Shown: positions 8,269 to 16,054 of the stretch, piece after piece
Layout of the letters: each line of letters opens with the position of its first letter
Numbering within the stretch: the stretch's first letter is position 1
Source: Subdoligranulum variabile
Lineage (GTDB): Bacteria > Bacillota > Clostridia > Oscillospirales > Ruminococcaceae
Assembly (NCBI GenBank): GCA_003343905.1
Contig: QAKI01000057.1
Span: 1-64,000, forward strand
Direction: 5' to 3'
Length of the DNA: 64,000 bases
The notes under the pieces: generated by a model
What the model was told of the DNA's origin: nothing
The model's database searches: none
Seen by the model: the letters and a program-made list of their open reading frames with translations, nothing else
Program-made: the position numbers and the translations under genes

Positions 8269-9484
8269 TGCCATTCCCTCCCTGTTCCGTTTCCCGTACC
8301 GACTGCACCGTGCAGTCGGCTTCTGCCTTCGCGCCGCGCAGCACAAACTGCTGCCCCGGCCGAAGTTCTTCCACCGGCACCACATCTTCGCCCGATGTGG
8401 CCACCGCATACCCACGCGCCAGCACACCGTAAGGGTTCAGCGAATACGCCAGGGCGGCCGCCGATTCCAGCGCAGCCTGCGCCGCGCCGGTGCGGTGCCG
8501 CTGTGCCTGCCACACGGCCTGGACCATCTGCGTCAGTTCCCGTTCCCGGCGTTCGAGCATCCGGCGCTGGCTCTGCCGCCCCTGTTCGATGGCAGCCATA
8601 GTAAATTTATTATAACATACTTGCAGGCGATTCTGTATATTTTTTTGAATATTCTCCTGCAAAACAGCAATTTTTTGCAGGATCTCCCCGCGGTCCGGCA
8701 CACAGAGTTCCGCCGCGGCGGAAGGGGTCGGCGCCCGCAGGTCGGCCACATAATCCAAGATGGTCGTGTCGATCTCATGCCCCACGGCTGAAACGACCGG
8801 CTTGCGGCATCCGGCGGCCGCCCGCGCGATCCGCTCGCTGTTGAAGATCCACAAATCTTCCTTGCTGCCGCCGCCCCGGGTCACCAGGATCAGGTCGGGG
8901 CGCGGGTCGCGGTCCAGTGCGCGGATGCCCGCGATGATGCTCTGTTCGGCTTCCAATCCCTGCACGGTGACCGGCGCCAGCAGAAGCCGCGTCATGGGCC
9001 AGCGGCGGCCGATGACGTTCTGCACGTCCTGCCAGGCAGCGCCCGTCTTGCTGGTCACGACGCCGATGCAGCGCGGCACGGCGGGCAGCGGACGCTTGCG
9101 TTCCGGCGCAAAAAGCCCCTCGGCTTCCAGCTTTTTGTAAAGGGCGTCAAACGCCATCTGGGCCGCGCCTGCGCCAAAGGGGCGCATATAATCCACATAC
9201 AGCTGGAACGCGCCGTCGCGCTCATAGATCGTGGCGTGCCCGTAGGCCAATACCTGCATACCGTTCTGCGGCTCAAAATTCAGCAGGCGCGTCTGGCTGC
9301 GGAACATGACCGCCTTCACACTGGCGGTCTCGTCCTTGAGGGTGAAGTAGAGGTGCCCGCTCTTGTAATGGAGGGTGAAGCCGGAGATCTCGCCGCAGAC
9401 GATCAAATCGTTCAGCGGTTCGCACTGGGCCAGCACCTGTTTGGCCAGACGGTTGAGCGACGTTACATTGATGAAATCGGCCAT
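8246..9484 (-). CDS. xseA: Exodeoxyribonuclease VII large subunit
   Basis: Catalytic subunit of exonuclease VII. 412 residues: an OB-fold DNA-binding domain at 1-100 (MADFINVTSLNRLAKQVL, ICGEISGFTLHYKSGHLYFTL split across it) and the exonuclease domain with VVTSKTGAAWQDVQNVIGRR, LILVTRGGGSKEDLWIFN and VSAVGHEIDTTILDYVAD. The far longer open frame upstream is discarded: homology begins at MADFIN and that start sits inside the tail of the preceding gene with a 22-base overlap. A short AT-rich patch near 8600-8660 codes for the C-terminal helical region. Confidence 0.96.
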   Translation of the reverse strand: MADFINVTSLNRLAKQVLAQCEPLNDLIVCGEISGFTLHYKSGHLYFTLKDETASVKAVMFRSQTRLLNFEPQNGMQVLAYGHATIYERDGAFQLYVDYMRPFGAGAAQMAFDALYKKLEAEGLFAPERKRPLPAVPRCIGVVTSKTGAAWQDVQNVIGRRWPMTRLLLAPVTVQGLEAEQSIIAGIRALDRDPRPDLILVTRGGGSKEDLWIFNSERIARAAAGCRKPVVSAVGHEIDTTILDYVADLRAPTPSAAAELCVPDRGEILQKIAVLQENIQKNIQNRLQVCYNKFTMAAIEQGRQSQRRMLERRERELTQMVQAVWQAQRHRTGAAQAALESAAALAYSLNPYGVLARGYAVATSGEDVVPVEELRPGQQFVLRGAKAEADCTVQSVRETEQGGNGNEAAEII

Positions 9485-10410
9485 GCCTTTCTCTCCTTGG
9501 CGGCCAGCAGCGCGATCCCGATGGCGTTGTCGCTGGCAAATTTCCCGGGAACGAAATGCGCCCCCGGCACGCGGTGGGTCACATAGGTGCGGATCAGGTC
9601 GCTGCTCATCACACCGCCCGCAAACACCACCGGCAGGCTCGGGTGTTCCTTTAAGGCGGCCCTGGCCATCCGGGTCAGCGTTTCGGCAATGCAGAGCAGG
9701 CAATATTTGCAGACGTAAGCGGGGGGCTTGCCCTGTTCCAGAAGTTGCCGGCACTGGTTTTCCAGCCCGGAAAGGCTGCAGTTCAGCCCCCGGACGCTGG
9801 CCTTCGGCTGCACTTTTTCCGAGCAAAGGGCCGCCTGTTCGCTCACGCTGGCCCCGGCCGGGAAAGCGTACCCGAGGGCCACGCCCAGACGGTCCACCGC
9901 CTGGCCCGCGTACAGATCGCTGCTGGTGCCCAGCGGCGTGATCGTTTCCGCGCCGCGGCAGAGCAGCAGATCGGTCGTGCCGCCGGAAACATGAAAGACA
10001 AGGCTCTCCCCTTCAAACAAGTCCGGCCCGGCCGCTGCATACAGGGCCGCCGCGATATGCCCCTGCTGGTGGGTCAGCGGGACCAGCGAGATGCCGCGCG
10101 CCAGCGCAAAGGCGGTGGCCGCATTCACCCCGGCCAGAAAACACGGCATATAGGACCCCTCTACGGGCCGGGGCCGGGCCGATACGCCCACAGCCGCCAC
10201 CGCGGAAAGGTCCGCCCGGTGGGAGAGTTCCTCCAGCATGGCGGGCAGCGCCGCCGTGTGATGGAACAGCGCGTCGCTCTGGCGCAGCCCAAGCTGCCCC
10301 GGCTTTACGGGCAAAAACTTTTTGCAATCACAAACAACCTCTCCAGCGTTTGTGTCAAACACAGCCAGAGAGGTTGCATAATTGCTGGTATCGATCCCCA
10401 GCGTCAGCAT
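9463..10410 (-). CDS. TsaD/Kae1-like protein (M22 family paralogue)
   Basis: 315 residues of the ASKHA/M22 fold: LTLGIDTSNYATSLAVFD at the start, THQQGHIAAAL (histidines spaced H-x3-H as the metal ligands of TsaD), FHVSGGTTDLLL, FAGGVMSSDL and a C-terminal FASDNAIGIALLA with the conserved aspartate. It is shorter and more divergent than true TsaD and is found beside nusB and xseA in many Clostridia, where a separate canonical TsaD usually exists elsewhere. Role in t6A synthesis is therefore not safe to assume. Overlaps nusB by seven bases. Confidence 0.8.
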   Translation of the reverse strand: MLTLGIDTSNYATSLAVFDTNAGEVVCDCKKFLPVKPGQLGLRQSDALFHHTAALPAMLEELSHRADLSAVAAVGVSARPRPVEGSYMPCFLAGVNAATAFALARGISLVPLTHQQGHIAAALYAAAGPDLFEGESLVFHVSGGTTDLLLCRGAETITPLGTSSDLYAGQAVDRLGVALGYAFPAGASVSEQAALCSEKVQPKASVRGLNCSLSGLENQCRQLLEQGKPPAYVCKYCLLCIAETLTRMARAALKEHPSLPVVFAGGVMSSDLIRTYVTHRVPGAHFVPGKFASDNAIGIALLAAKERKAWPISSM

Positions 10411-10820
10411 GTCGTTTCCGCGCTTTCTTCCCGCTCGCGGGCCACTGCCCCCAGCAGGCCGTTCACGAACTGATAGTCGTTGTCCGCGCCGTATTTTTTG
10501 ACCAGTTCCACCGCTTCATTGATCGCAACGCTGGTCTTCTGTTCGTTGCCATACAGCATTTCCGCCAGTGCCAGCCGCAGCGCGACCAGACTGACCCGCG
10601 GCACGCGGCTGAGGGTCCAGCCCTTCAAGTGGGCCGTTATGATCGCGTCCAGCTCCTGGGCGTGGTCCTGCATGGCCGCCAGCAACTGGCGGGCAAAGAT
10701 GTCGGCCTCCGGCTGTTCTTCCCCGGTCGGAACGCTCGGCATCTCCGGTTCAAATGTGGCCGCAAAGGCCGTCAAAAAGGCCGCCTCGCGGGATTCGCGG
10801 CGGGTCAGCTTTTTCCCCAT
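10404..10820 (-). CDS. nusB: Transcription antitermination factor NusB
   Basis: RNA-binding helical protein that works with NusE/S10 at boxA in rRNA transcription. 138 residues with the opening KKLTRRESREAAFLTAFA, and the family core LRLALAEMLYGNEQKTSVAINEAVELVKKYG followed by FVNGLLGAVARE. Asp23 gene upstream at 25 bases and the TsaD-like gene downstream with overlap; the asp23-nusB-xseAB order is conserved in Clostridia. Confidence 0.96.
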   Translation of the reverse strand: MGKKLTRRESREAAFLTAFAATFEPEMPSVPTGEEQPEADIFARQLLAAMQDHAQELDAIITAHLKGWTLSRVPRVSLVALRLALAEMLYGNEQKTSVAINEAVELVKKYGADNDYQFVNGLLGAVAREREESAETTC

Positions 10821-10845
10821 ATCTGGTTTCCAGTTCCTCTCTTTT

Positions 10846-11205
10846 TCAATCCTGTGCTTCCGGCTGCGCCAGACCGACGACGATCACATTGACGCGGGAT
10901 ACGGTGATCCCGGTCATGTTCTGGATCGTCTGTTTGACGTTTTCCTGCACTTTTTCACACAACGGCATGATCTTCTGCCCATAGGCAGCACTCAGGTGTA
11001 CCGTCACTGCCGCGACGCCGTCCTCCATCTCCACGCTGACCGGCTTGCTCAGGCCCGTGCGGCCCAGCAGGCCGCGCACGTTCTGGCTGTTGCCGGACGT
11101 GATCTCGGCGACGCCCCCTACCTCCAGCGCGGCCAGACGCGCGATCTTGACCAATACATCCGTAGAGATCTGCAAGCTGCCACCGATGGTGTTCTGCACA
11201 TCCAT
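10846..11205 (-). CDS. Asp23/Gls24 family envelope stress response protein
   Basis: 119 residues starting MDVQNTIGGSLQISTDVLVK with the DUF322 core IARLAALEVGGVAEITSG and the C-terminal AYGQKIMPLCEKVQENVKQTIQNMTGI. Asp23 proteins in staphylococci lie at the membrane; the Clostridia paralogue next to nusB has no proven function. ATG at 11205 is chosen because GGGAGGG stands nine bases upstream; the in-frame start 42 bases earlier lacks a site. Confidence 0.93.
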   Translation of the reverse strand: MDVQNTIGGSLQISTDVLVKIARLAALEVGGVAEITSGNSQNVRGLLGRTGLSKPVSVEMEDGVAAVTVHLSAAYGQKIMPLCEKVQENVKQTIQNMTGITVSRVNVIVVGLAQPEAQD

Positions 11206-11267
11206 GTTGTGTACCCTCCCGTTGCATAGGACCCTGAACAGGTCCACTTTTTCTTATAGTATAGCTT

Positions 11268-11296
11268 AGTTTACCACAAAACCATACCATTTGCAA
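11268..11296 (-). promoter_or_regulatory. Vegetative-type promoter ahead of asp23-nusB
   Basis: TTGCAA (11291-11296) and TAAACT (11268-11273) on the minus strand with a 17-base spacer, in the 105-base gap between spoIIIAH and asp23. It would let the housekeeping genes be expressed independently of the sporulation operon. A second overlapping reading (TATAAG at about -10) is also possible, and a short GGACC/GGTCC inverted repeat follows at 11229-11245. Confidence 0.55.
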
Positions 11297-11309
11297 CCGA
11301 TAGGGCCTG

Positions 11310-11957
11310 TTATTTTACTTCCACGATGGTGATGTTCTGTGCGGTCAGCCCCTCGCACTGGCTCATCAGCGCGTCGCGGATGCGGGTGACCTCTTCGGCG
11401 GTCAGCGCGTCGTTCTCCGTCATGACGGTCACGTTGGCCTTTTCCCCTTCCAGGTTCACAACGCAGTCCGCAAAACCCTTGGATTTGATCAGGGTCTCCA
11501 GCTTGGTCTCCAGCGTGATGTTGTTGACCTGCGTGCTGAGTTTGGTGGTCAGTGCTTCTTTTTCCGCATCGCTCACCGAGGTGTCTTTCAGTGCTTCATT
11601 CAGTGCTTCCAATGCCTCGTCCCGGGCCTTGGTCCTTGCCAGGCGCGCTTCGTCGAAAAACTCGGTGCCGGTATCCTGGCTGACGCTGACAAGCTGCGCT
11701 TCGCCGTAATTTTTGTTGGCCTCCTGCGCCGGGGTCTGCGCCTCGCCGGACGTTTCCGCGTTGGTCTCCAGCGGGTCATAGACCGCCGTGGCCGCCGCGG
11801 CGGTCTCCTGCACGGCGGGGTCCTGCACATCTGCCGTCAGATCCTCCGGCGCCTGGCGTGCAAAGGACCAGTTCAGATAGACCGCCGCCCCCAGCGCCAG
11901 CACCATCACGGCGGCAGTCGCCTGGCGGCTTTTGTTTTTCTTGTTTGCAGCACTCAT
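11310..11957 (-). CDS. spoIIIAH: Stage III sporulation protein AH
   Basis: Forespore-mother cell channel component (SpoIIIAH-SpoIIQ feeding tube), a YscJ/FliF-like ring protein anchored in the mother-cell membrane. 215 residues: KKNKSRQATAAVMVLALGAAVYLNW gives the membrane anchor (about 6-28), then an Ala/Glu/Thr-rich linker and a C-terminal SpoIIIAH domain (about 110-215) with KTKARDEALEALNEAL-like helix and LIKSKGFADCVVNLEGEKANV. ATG 11957 has GGAGG eight bases upstream; the one two codons earlier is too close. Confidence 0.95.
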   Translation of the reverse strand: MSAANKKNKSRQATAAVMVLALGAAVYLNWSFARQAPEDLTADVQDPAVQETAAAATAVYDPLETNAETSGEAQTPAQEANKNYGEAQLVSVSQDTGTEFFDEARLARTKARDEALEALNEALKDTSVSDAEKEALTTKLSTQVNNITLETKLETLIKSKGFADCVVNLEGEKANVTVMTENDALTAEEVTRIRDALMSQCEGLTAQNITIVEVK

Positions 11958-11971
11958 ATACATTGCCTCCT

Positions 11972-12511
11972 TCAATCTGACGACGCCATTTTTGCTACGG
12001 TGATATGGTTGGCGCCCACGCCGGTCAACGAACCGACCAGGGCGCATATGCAATTCTGCACGGCAGGGCTTTCGCCCCCTTCGCAGACGACCGCGACCCC
12101 CAGGACCTTGGGCATCTGGACGGTCTCCACAAGGCCGTCGTCCCCGGTCAGCACATGGCTGACGCGGGAGGTCTCCTCCCCGGTGGTCTCGCGGTCTGTG
12201 GCATAGACGCTTTCTTCCCCCTGCGCCAAGGTCACCATGACCTCGGCGCGGCCCACGCCGTCCACCTGCATGACCAGTTCCTGCAGGCGGCTTTCGAGCT
12301 GGGCGGCGTAGTCCTGTTGGGAGATCGTTTCCGGGGCCGGTGTGCTGGACGGGGCCTGCGATGTGCCGTCCGGCAGCCATTCCGACAGAGCCAGCAGAAG
12401 CAGCCCGGCCAGCCCGGTGCAGAGCAGCAGGTTGACGCGCTTCTTTTCATCGGCCAGCGCGGCGCGGAACCTGCCCGCCAACGCCTGCCATTTTGTGGCG
12501 GTATCCTTCAC
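11972..12511 (-). CDS. spoIIIAG: Stage III sporulation protein AG
   Basis: Ring-forming component of the SpoIIIA-SpoIIQ channel. 179 residues with an N-terminal membrane helix (KKRVNLLLCTGLAGLLLLALS, about 23-43), a Ser/Pro-rich linker, and the ring-building motif region LQELVMQVDGVGRAEVMVTL followed by a C-terminal VLGVAVVCEGGESPAVQ typical of SpoIIIAG/type III secretion ring folds. The gene starts inside the spoIIIAF stop (ATGA) and ends 14 bases before spoIIIAH. Confidence 0.94.
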   Translation of the reverse strand: MKDTATKWQALAGRFRAALADEKKRVNLLLCTGLAGLLLLALSEWLPDGTSQAPSSTPAPETISQQDYAAQLESRLQELVMQVDGVGRAEVMVTLAQGEESVYATDRETTGEETSRVSHVLTGDDGLVETVQMPKVLGVAVVCEGGESPAVQNCICALVGSLTGVGANHITVAKMASSD

Positions 12512-12954
12512 GGCGCATCACCTCCCGCCGCGGTGATCTCATAGGGCATCTGCCCGCAGACGGCGCTCAGCACGCCTTGGGCCCGTGTGCGGTCGCTGCT
12601 ATGCACGAGTTCCACCCGGCAGACCCCGTCCCGCATCTGCACCACGCAGTCGATCCCGGCGTTTTCCAGGGCTTCCCGCACGCCTTCCGCCGACATTTCC
12701 AGCCCCAGTTGGCGGCCGTATTCCGTATAGTCGGGCGCGCTGCTTTCCGCGGCTGAGGACATGCGGTACAATTCTTTTGTAAGACCTGCCCAGTCCGCGC
12801 CCCGGATCATCTGCAACCCCGCCGTTATAATATACAGCACCAGGACCGCGTTTATGACCGTTGAAAAACCGTTTTTGGGCCAAAAGACCCGGATCATGCC
12901 CGCGATCGTGGAGATGACGCAGCACCCCAGCGCCACATGACGAATCGAATCCAT
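12508..12954 (-). CDS. spoIIIAF: Stage III sporulation protein AF
   Basis: 148 residues with two N-terminal membrane helices (ALGCCVISTIAGMIRVFWP and INAVLVLYIITAGLQMI) and a small soluble C-terminal domain (about 75-148), the usual SpoIIIAF plan. Part of the mother-cell membrane complex that keeps the engulfed forespore active. Located four bases after spoIIIAE and overlapping spoIIIAG. Confidence 0.92.
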   Translation of the reverse strand: MDSIRHVALGCCVISTIAGMIRVFWPKNGFSTVINAVLVLYIITAGLQMIRGADWAGLTKELYRMSSAAESSAPDYTEYGRQLGLEMSAEGVREALENAGIDCVVQMRDGVCRVELVHSSDRTRAQGVLSAVCGQMPYEITAAGGDAP

Positions 12955-12958
12955 CTGT

Positions 12959-13990
12959 TTATCCTCCGTTTCCCGCCAGAAGCAGCAAAGCGGTCGAAAG
13001 AAAAATCATAAAGAAATACAGCACCAGCACCGACATACAGATCTTGCTGCCCGCAAAATAAAGGCGGCACAGGTGGCCGCACGTTTTCTGCCCGCTGGCC
13101 GAAGCCACGATCCCCGCCCCGGCAAAGGCGGCGCTGTAAAGCAGGCATTGCACAAAGATCGGCACAAAAACGGCAGCCAGGGCCAGCAGCACGGCCAGCG
13201 CCAGGGAGCCTTTGAGCATCTGCACCGCCGCCACAGCGCCCGAAAGCGCCGCGGCTGCCGCATCCCCCACCACCGGGATAAAGCCCTGCAAAACGCTTTT
13301 GCCCGTTTTGAGGGCTGCGCTGTCCACCGTGGCGGCCAGCAGGTTTTGCACCCCAAGCACCAGACTGAACAGGATGCCGCACAGCTTCAGCCCGGCCTGC
13401 AGGCAGCGCACGAACAGCGAAGCCGCTTCTTCGATGCCGGGATTGCCCCAGATACAGGCGCAGGCCGCAAAACAGAAATAGATCTGCATGACCGGAAGCA
13501 GCACCACTTTGATAAGCGCCGCCAGAAAGCCGGACATCGTAAAAAACATGCCGCTGTAGGCCATGGCCCCGGCAGCCTGTCCACCCATGGCCGTCACACC
13601 GCTGAACACCGGGATAAAGGCAATCAGATAATTCTGGCAGTCCTGCGCGGCGGCGGCAACGGTGTCCGCCAGCGTCATCACGGCGTCCAGGCTCAGCACC
13701 CCGAACCCCAACACCGCCACCGCGTCGATGCACTGGCGCCAGCTTTCGTTCCCGGCCAGCAGGTTGAGCACCCCCACCAGCAGCAGATACCCCGCCGCCC
13801 GCAGGGCAAAACGGATCGGCTTTTGCAGGTCGCCGGTCAACAGTTCGGCCAGCCAGTCCAGCACATCCGTCAACTGCCATCCGGCCGCGTCCTCCACCGA
13901 GTTGTCTCCCGACGCAAGCAGAGCTTCGACCTCGGCTGGGGGTTCTTCCGCCCGGACGGGCAGCGCCGGACCCAGCATGAAGAAAATCAC
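12959..13990 (-). CDS. spoIIIAE: Stage III sporulation protein AE
   Basis: Large polytopic subunit of the SpoIIIA complex. The frame is open far upstream, but the conserved protein begins with a signal-like MIFFMLGPALPVRAEE. The only plausible initiator there is a GTG at 13990 that overlaps the spoIIIAD stop as GTGA, giving 343 residues; a second choice is the ATG four codons later. It contains a soluble N-terminal part, then about seven membrane segments with the family's FIPVFSGVTAMGG and GFIPVVGDAAAAALSGAVAA (both in the middle third). Start is the least certain of the operon. Confidence 0.9.
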   Translation of the reverse strand: MIFFMLGPALPVRAEEPPAEVEALLASGDNSVEDAAGWQLTDVLDWLAELLTGDLQKPIRFALRAAGYLLLVGVLNLLAGNESWRQCIDAVAVLGFGVLSLDAVMTLADTVAAAAQDCQNYLIAFIPVFSGVTAMGGQAAGAMAYSGMFFTMSGFLAALIKVVLLPVMQIYFCFAACACIWGNPGIEEAASLFVRCLQAGLKLCGILFSLVLGVQNLLAATVDSAALKTGKSVLQGFIPVVGDAAAAALSGAVAAVQMLKGSLALAVLLALAAVFVPIFVQCLLYSAAFAGAGIVASASGQKTCGHLCRLYFAGSKICMSVLVLYFFMIFLSTALLLLAGNGG

Positions 13991-14367
13991 TGCAAATATG
14001 CCGCATAGCAGTCGAGCAACTGCTGCAAAAGCGGGAGCGCCTGCAGCAGTACCAGCACCCGGCCGCACAGTTCGCTGGCGGTCGCCGCGGCGGCCAGGCC
14101 CGCTTCCCGGCAGATGTCCCCTGCCAGTTGGGCGATCAGCGCGATGCCCAGTACCCGCAGCAGGGATGTGATGCCCTGCCCCGGCAAAACACTGTCGAGG
14201 CCGTGCAGCCATTGCAGGAGCGGCGAGATCTGCTGCGCCACCGCGACCAGCAGCCCGGCCGCGGCGCAGGCCGACACGAGGAAAGCAAACGCCGGTTGTT
14301 CTTTTTTGAGGGCCAGGCTCAAGACCGCCGCTACAAAGGCGACGGCAGCCAATTTGAATAATAGCAT
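13987..14367 (-). CDS. spoIIIAD: Stage III sporulation protein AD
   Basis: 126-residue membrane protein with three to four hydrophobic segments (LLFKLAAVAFVAAVLSLAL, FLVSACAAAGLLVAVAQ, LLRVLGIALIAQLAGDICREAGL). The last segment's GDICREAG is characteristic of SpoIIIAC/AD proteins. It is six bases downstream of spoIIIAC and ends in an overlap with spoIIIAE. Confidence 0.92.
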   Translation of the reverse strand: MLLFKLAAVAFVAAVLSLALKKEQPAFAFLVSACAAAGLLVAVAQQISPLLQWLHGLDSVLPGQGITSLLRVLGIALIAQLAGDICREAGLAAAATASELCGRVLVLLQALPLLQQLLDCYAAYLQ

Positions 14368-14373
14368 CGTTCA

Positions 14374-14568
14374 TCACAATTCAAACAGCGCCTTGATCAG
14401 CACGAACAGGTCGCTGATCTGGCGGACCAGCATACTCAGTACAACGATCAATCCCGCCAGCGTCGTCATCATGGCCTGATCCTCCCGCCCGGAACGGATC
14501 AGCAGTTGGTTGAGGACCGCCACGATGATGCCCGTCGCTGCAATTTTGAAAACCAGATCAATGTTCAT
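14374..14568 (-). CDS. spoIIIAC: Stage III sporulation protein AC
   Basis: 64-residue, two-helix membrane protein: NIDLVFKIAATGIIVAVLNQLL, a short polar turn GREDQA and AMMTTLAGLIVVLSMLVRQISDLF. Length, the polar loop and position between spoIIIAB and spoIIIAD match SpoIIIAC exactly. Confidence 0.94.
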   Translation of the reverse strand: MNIDLVFKIAATGIIVAVLNQLLIRSGREDQAMMTTLAGLIVVLSMLVRQISDLFVLIKALFEL

Positions 14569-14580
14569 TGCGCAGCTCCC

Positions 14581-15054
14581 TTACCATAACAAGATCGCGG
14601 CCAGCATCCCCGCGCAGGCGCCCAGCCGCGGCCACAGCCTGCGCGCGGCCTGGGATTCTTCCCGCTTGCTTACGGCGGCGTCCTCACAAAGCGTTTCCAG
14701 CCGTTTCAGCGTGGCGCAGGCGTTGCTGCGCGGTTCAAAGGCAAGCTGTTCCAATCCCTGCTGCAATTCCTGCCGGGTGCCCGGCGGCAGTGCCCCCGGC
14801 AGCGGCAGCGCCGCCAGTGTGCCGCACTCCCCGACGCCCAGCCGTGCAAAGGCGGGGTAACGGGCCGCCCGTGCCAGCAGTTCCCCGCCGTTCAGCGGCT
14901 GGTAGGCCAGCAGTTCCCGCAGATAGGCCAGCAGGCGGGCAAAGGTATGTAGCTGCCGCCACTGGTGGTATTTTCGGCTGTAGACCGCGATACCGCCGCC
15001 TGTGCCCGCCGCCACAAGCAGCAGCCCGCCCAGGACCCTGATCATCTCGCTCAT
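14581..15054 (-). CDS. spoIIIAB: Stage III sporulation protein AB
   Basis: 157 residues resembling a GspF-like small membrane protein: N-terminal helix VLGGLLLVAAGTGGGIAVY, a helical cytoplasmic body with LLAYLRELLAYQPLNGGELLARAA, and a C-terminal helix LGACAGMLAAILLW. Start ATG 15054 is fixed by the ATGA overlap with the spoIIIAA stop; the longer frame start five codons upstream lies inside spoIIIAA. Confidence 0.93.
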   Translation of the reverse strand: MSEMIRVLGGLLLVAAGTGGGIAVYSRKYHQWRQLHTFARLLAYLRELLAYQPLNGGELLARAARYPAFARLGVGECGTLAALPLPGALPPGTRQELQQGLEQLAFEPRSNACATLKRLETLCEDAAVSKREESQAARRLWPRLGACAGMLAAILLW

Positions 15055-15941
15055 GTCAGTTCCACCCACTGTGCCACGGTTCCGGGCCTGTCACGCCCGT
15101 CCAGAAAGACCGCGCGCCGGAAAGCCCCCGTCTGCAAAAGCCGCGATAGCTGCGGCCTTTTCCGCAAGCCCTGCGGCGAATCGCAATGGACCGAAGCCAG
15201 GAACCGCACGCCGGACGCCACGCCCCGTTCCACCGCGGCGGCGTCGCCGGGGGTCCCCAGCTCGTCGCAGACGATCACCGACGGATTCATGCAGCGCAGC
15301 GCCATGCAGATCGCTTCCTCTTTGGGGCAGCGTGTGTAGACATCGCAGGCGATCTGCGCCGCACGGGGCAGCCCTTCGCCGTTCCCTGCCATCAGTTCCC
15401 CACGCTCGTCCACCACGCATACGACCTGATCCCGCTGCCCAAGGTACTGGATCAGCGTGCGCAAAAACGTCGTCTTTCCGCTTCCGGGAACGCCGGCCAC
15501 CAGCAGCCCGTCCTGTTCTGCCAGCAGATAAGTCTGCACCTCATCGGGCAGCGGGCAGGTCACCCACCGCGCCACGCGAAGGTTCAGGGACGTAACAGCC
15601 GAGAAGCCGTTCCCGCTCCAACTGCCCGCTACGCCGATGCGGTCCCCGTTTAAGATCGTGAAAAATCCCTGGCGGAGTTCTTCTTCGTAAGCGTAAAGGG
15701 AATGGCCGCACAACTGCAAAAAACAATCCTGTAACTGCCGGGGCTGCATACATTGTAAATGTTCCGCCCGCGGCAGATAGCGCGCTGCCGGTGTCAGGCG
15801 CCCCTTGATCGTAAACTGGACCGGCTGCCCGGCGCGCAGGCGGATCTCCTGCACAAGCGGGGCACAGCGGGGGTCAAGCTGCTGGAGTTCCCCGCAGAAA
15901 GGGGACGGCAGCGCGGCGGCGATCCGATAGTACTCGTCCAT
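15051..15941 (-). CDS. spoIIIAA: Stage III sporulation protein AA (ATPase)
   Basis: AAA/secretion-type ATPase that powers the SpoIIIA complex. 296 residues with Walker A GVPGSGKTT (about 155-163), Walker B VCVVDERGELM and a later SVIVCDELGT arginine/sensor region. I take ATG 15941 (MDEYYRIAAAL), which has GGGAGG eleven bases upstream; the in-frame GTG at 15953 overlaps that site. First gene of the eight-gene operon. No convincing sigma-E promoter with room for a leader was found. Confidence 0.95.
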   Translation of the reverse strand: MDEYYRIAAALPSPFCGELQQLDPRCAPLVQEIRLRAGQPVQFTIKGRLTPAARYLPRAEHLQCMQPRQLQDCFLQLCGHSLYAYEEELRQGFFTILNGDRIGVAGSWSGNGFSAVTSLNLRVARWVTCPLPDEVQTYLLAEQDGLLVAGVPGSGKTTFLRTLIQYLGQRDQVVCVVDERGELMAGNGEGLPRAAQIACDVYTRCPKEEAICMALRCMNPSVIVCDELGTPGDAAAVERGVASGVRFLASVHCDSPQGLRKRPQLSRLLQTGAFRRAVFLDGRDRPGTVAQWVELT

Positions 15942-15993
15942 GATCTGTTTCACCTCCCATTGCCACTCTATGTCCCCAGCGCCCCGCTTAGAA

Positions 15994-16034
15994 CCAAAAA
16001 GGGAGCATCCCCCTGCGTGGAGGATGCTCCCTTT
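15994..16034 (-). terminator. Intrinsic terminator after ligA
   Basis: Inverted repeat GGGAGCATCC (16001-16010) / GGATGCTCCC (16022-16031) with five T residues on the minus strand. It separates ligA from the spoIIIA operon, which is read in the same direction. Confidence 0.88.
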
Positions 16035-16054
16035 GATGATTTATAGGATCGTAT

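Noticed and set aside
12959..14377. Long form of spoIIIAE starting at 14377
   Set aside because: The first 129 codons coincide with spoIIIAD in another frame and read as low-complexity Gly/Arg/Ala; homology begins at the GTG overlap.
15965..15972. CATAGAGT as a sigma-E -10 box for spoIIIAA
   Set aside because: The implied start site would fall on the ribosome-binding site, leaving no leader, and no -35 partner is visible.
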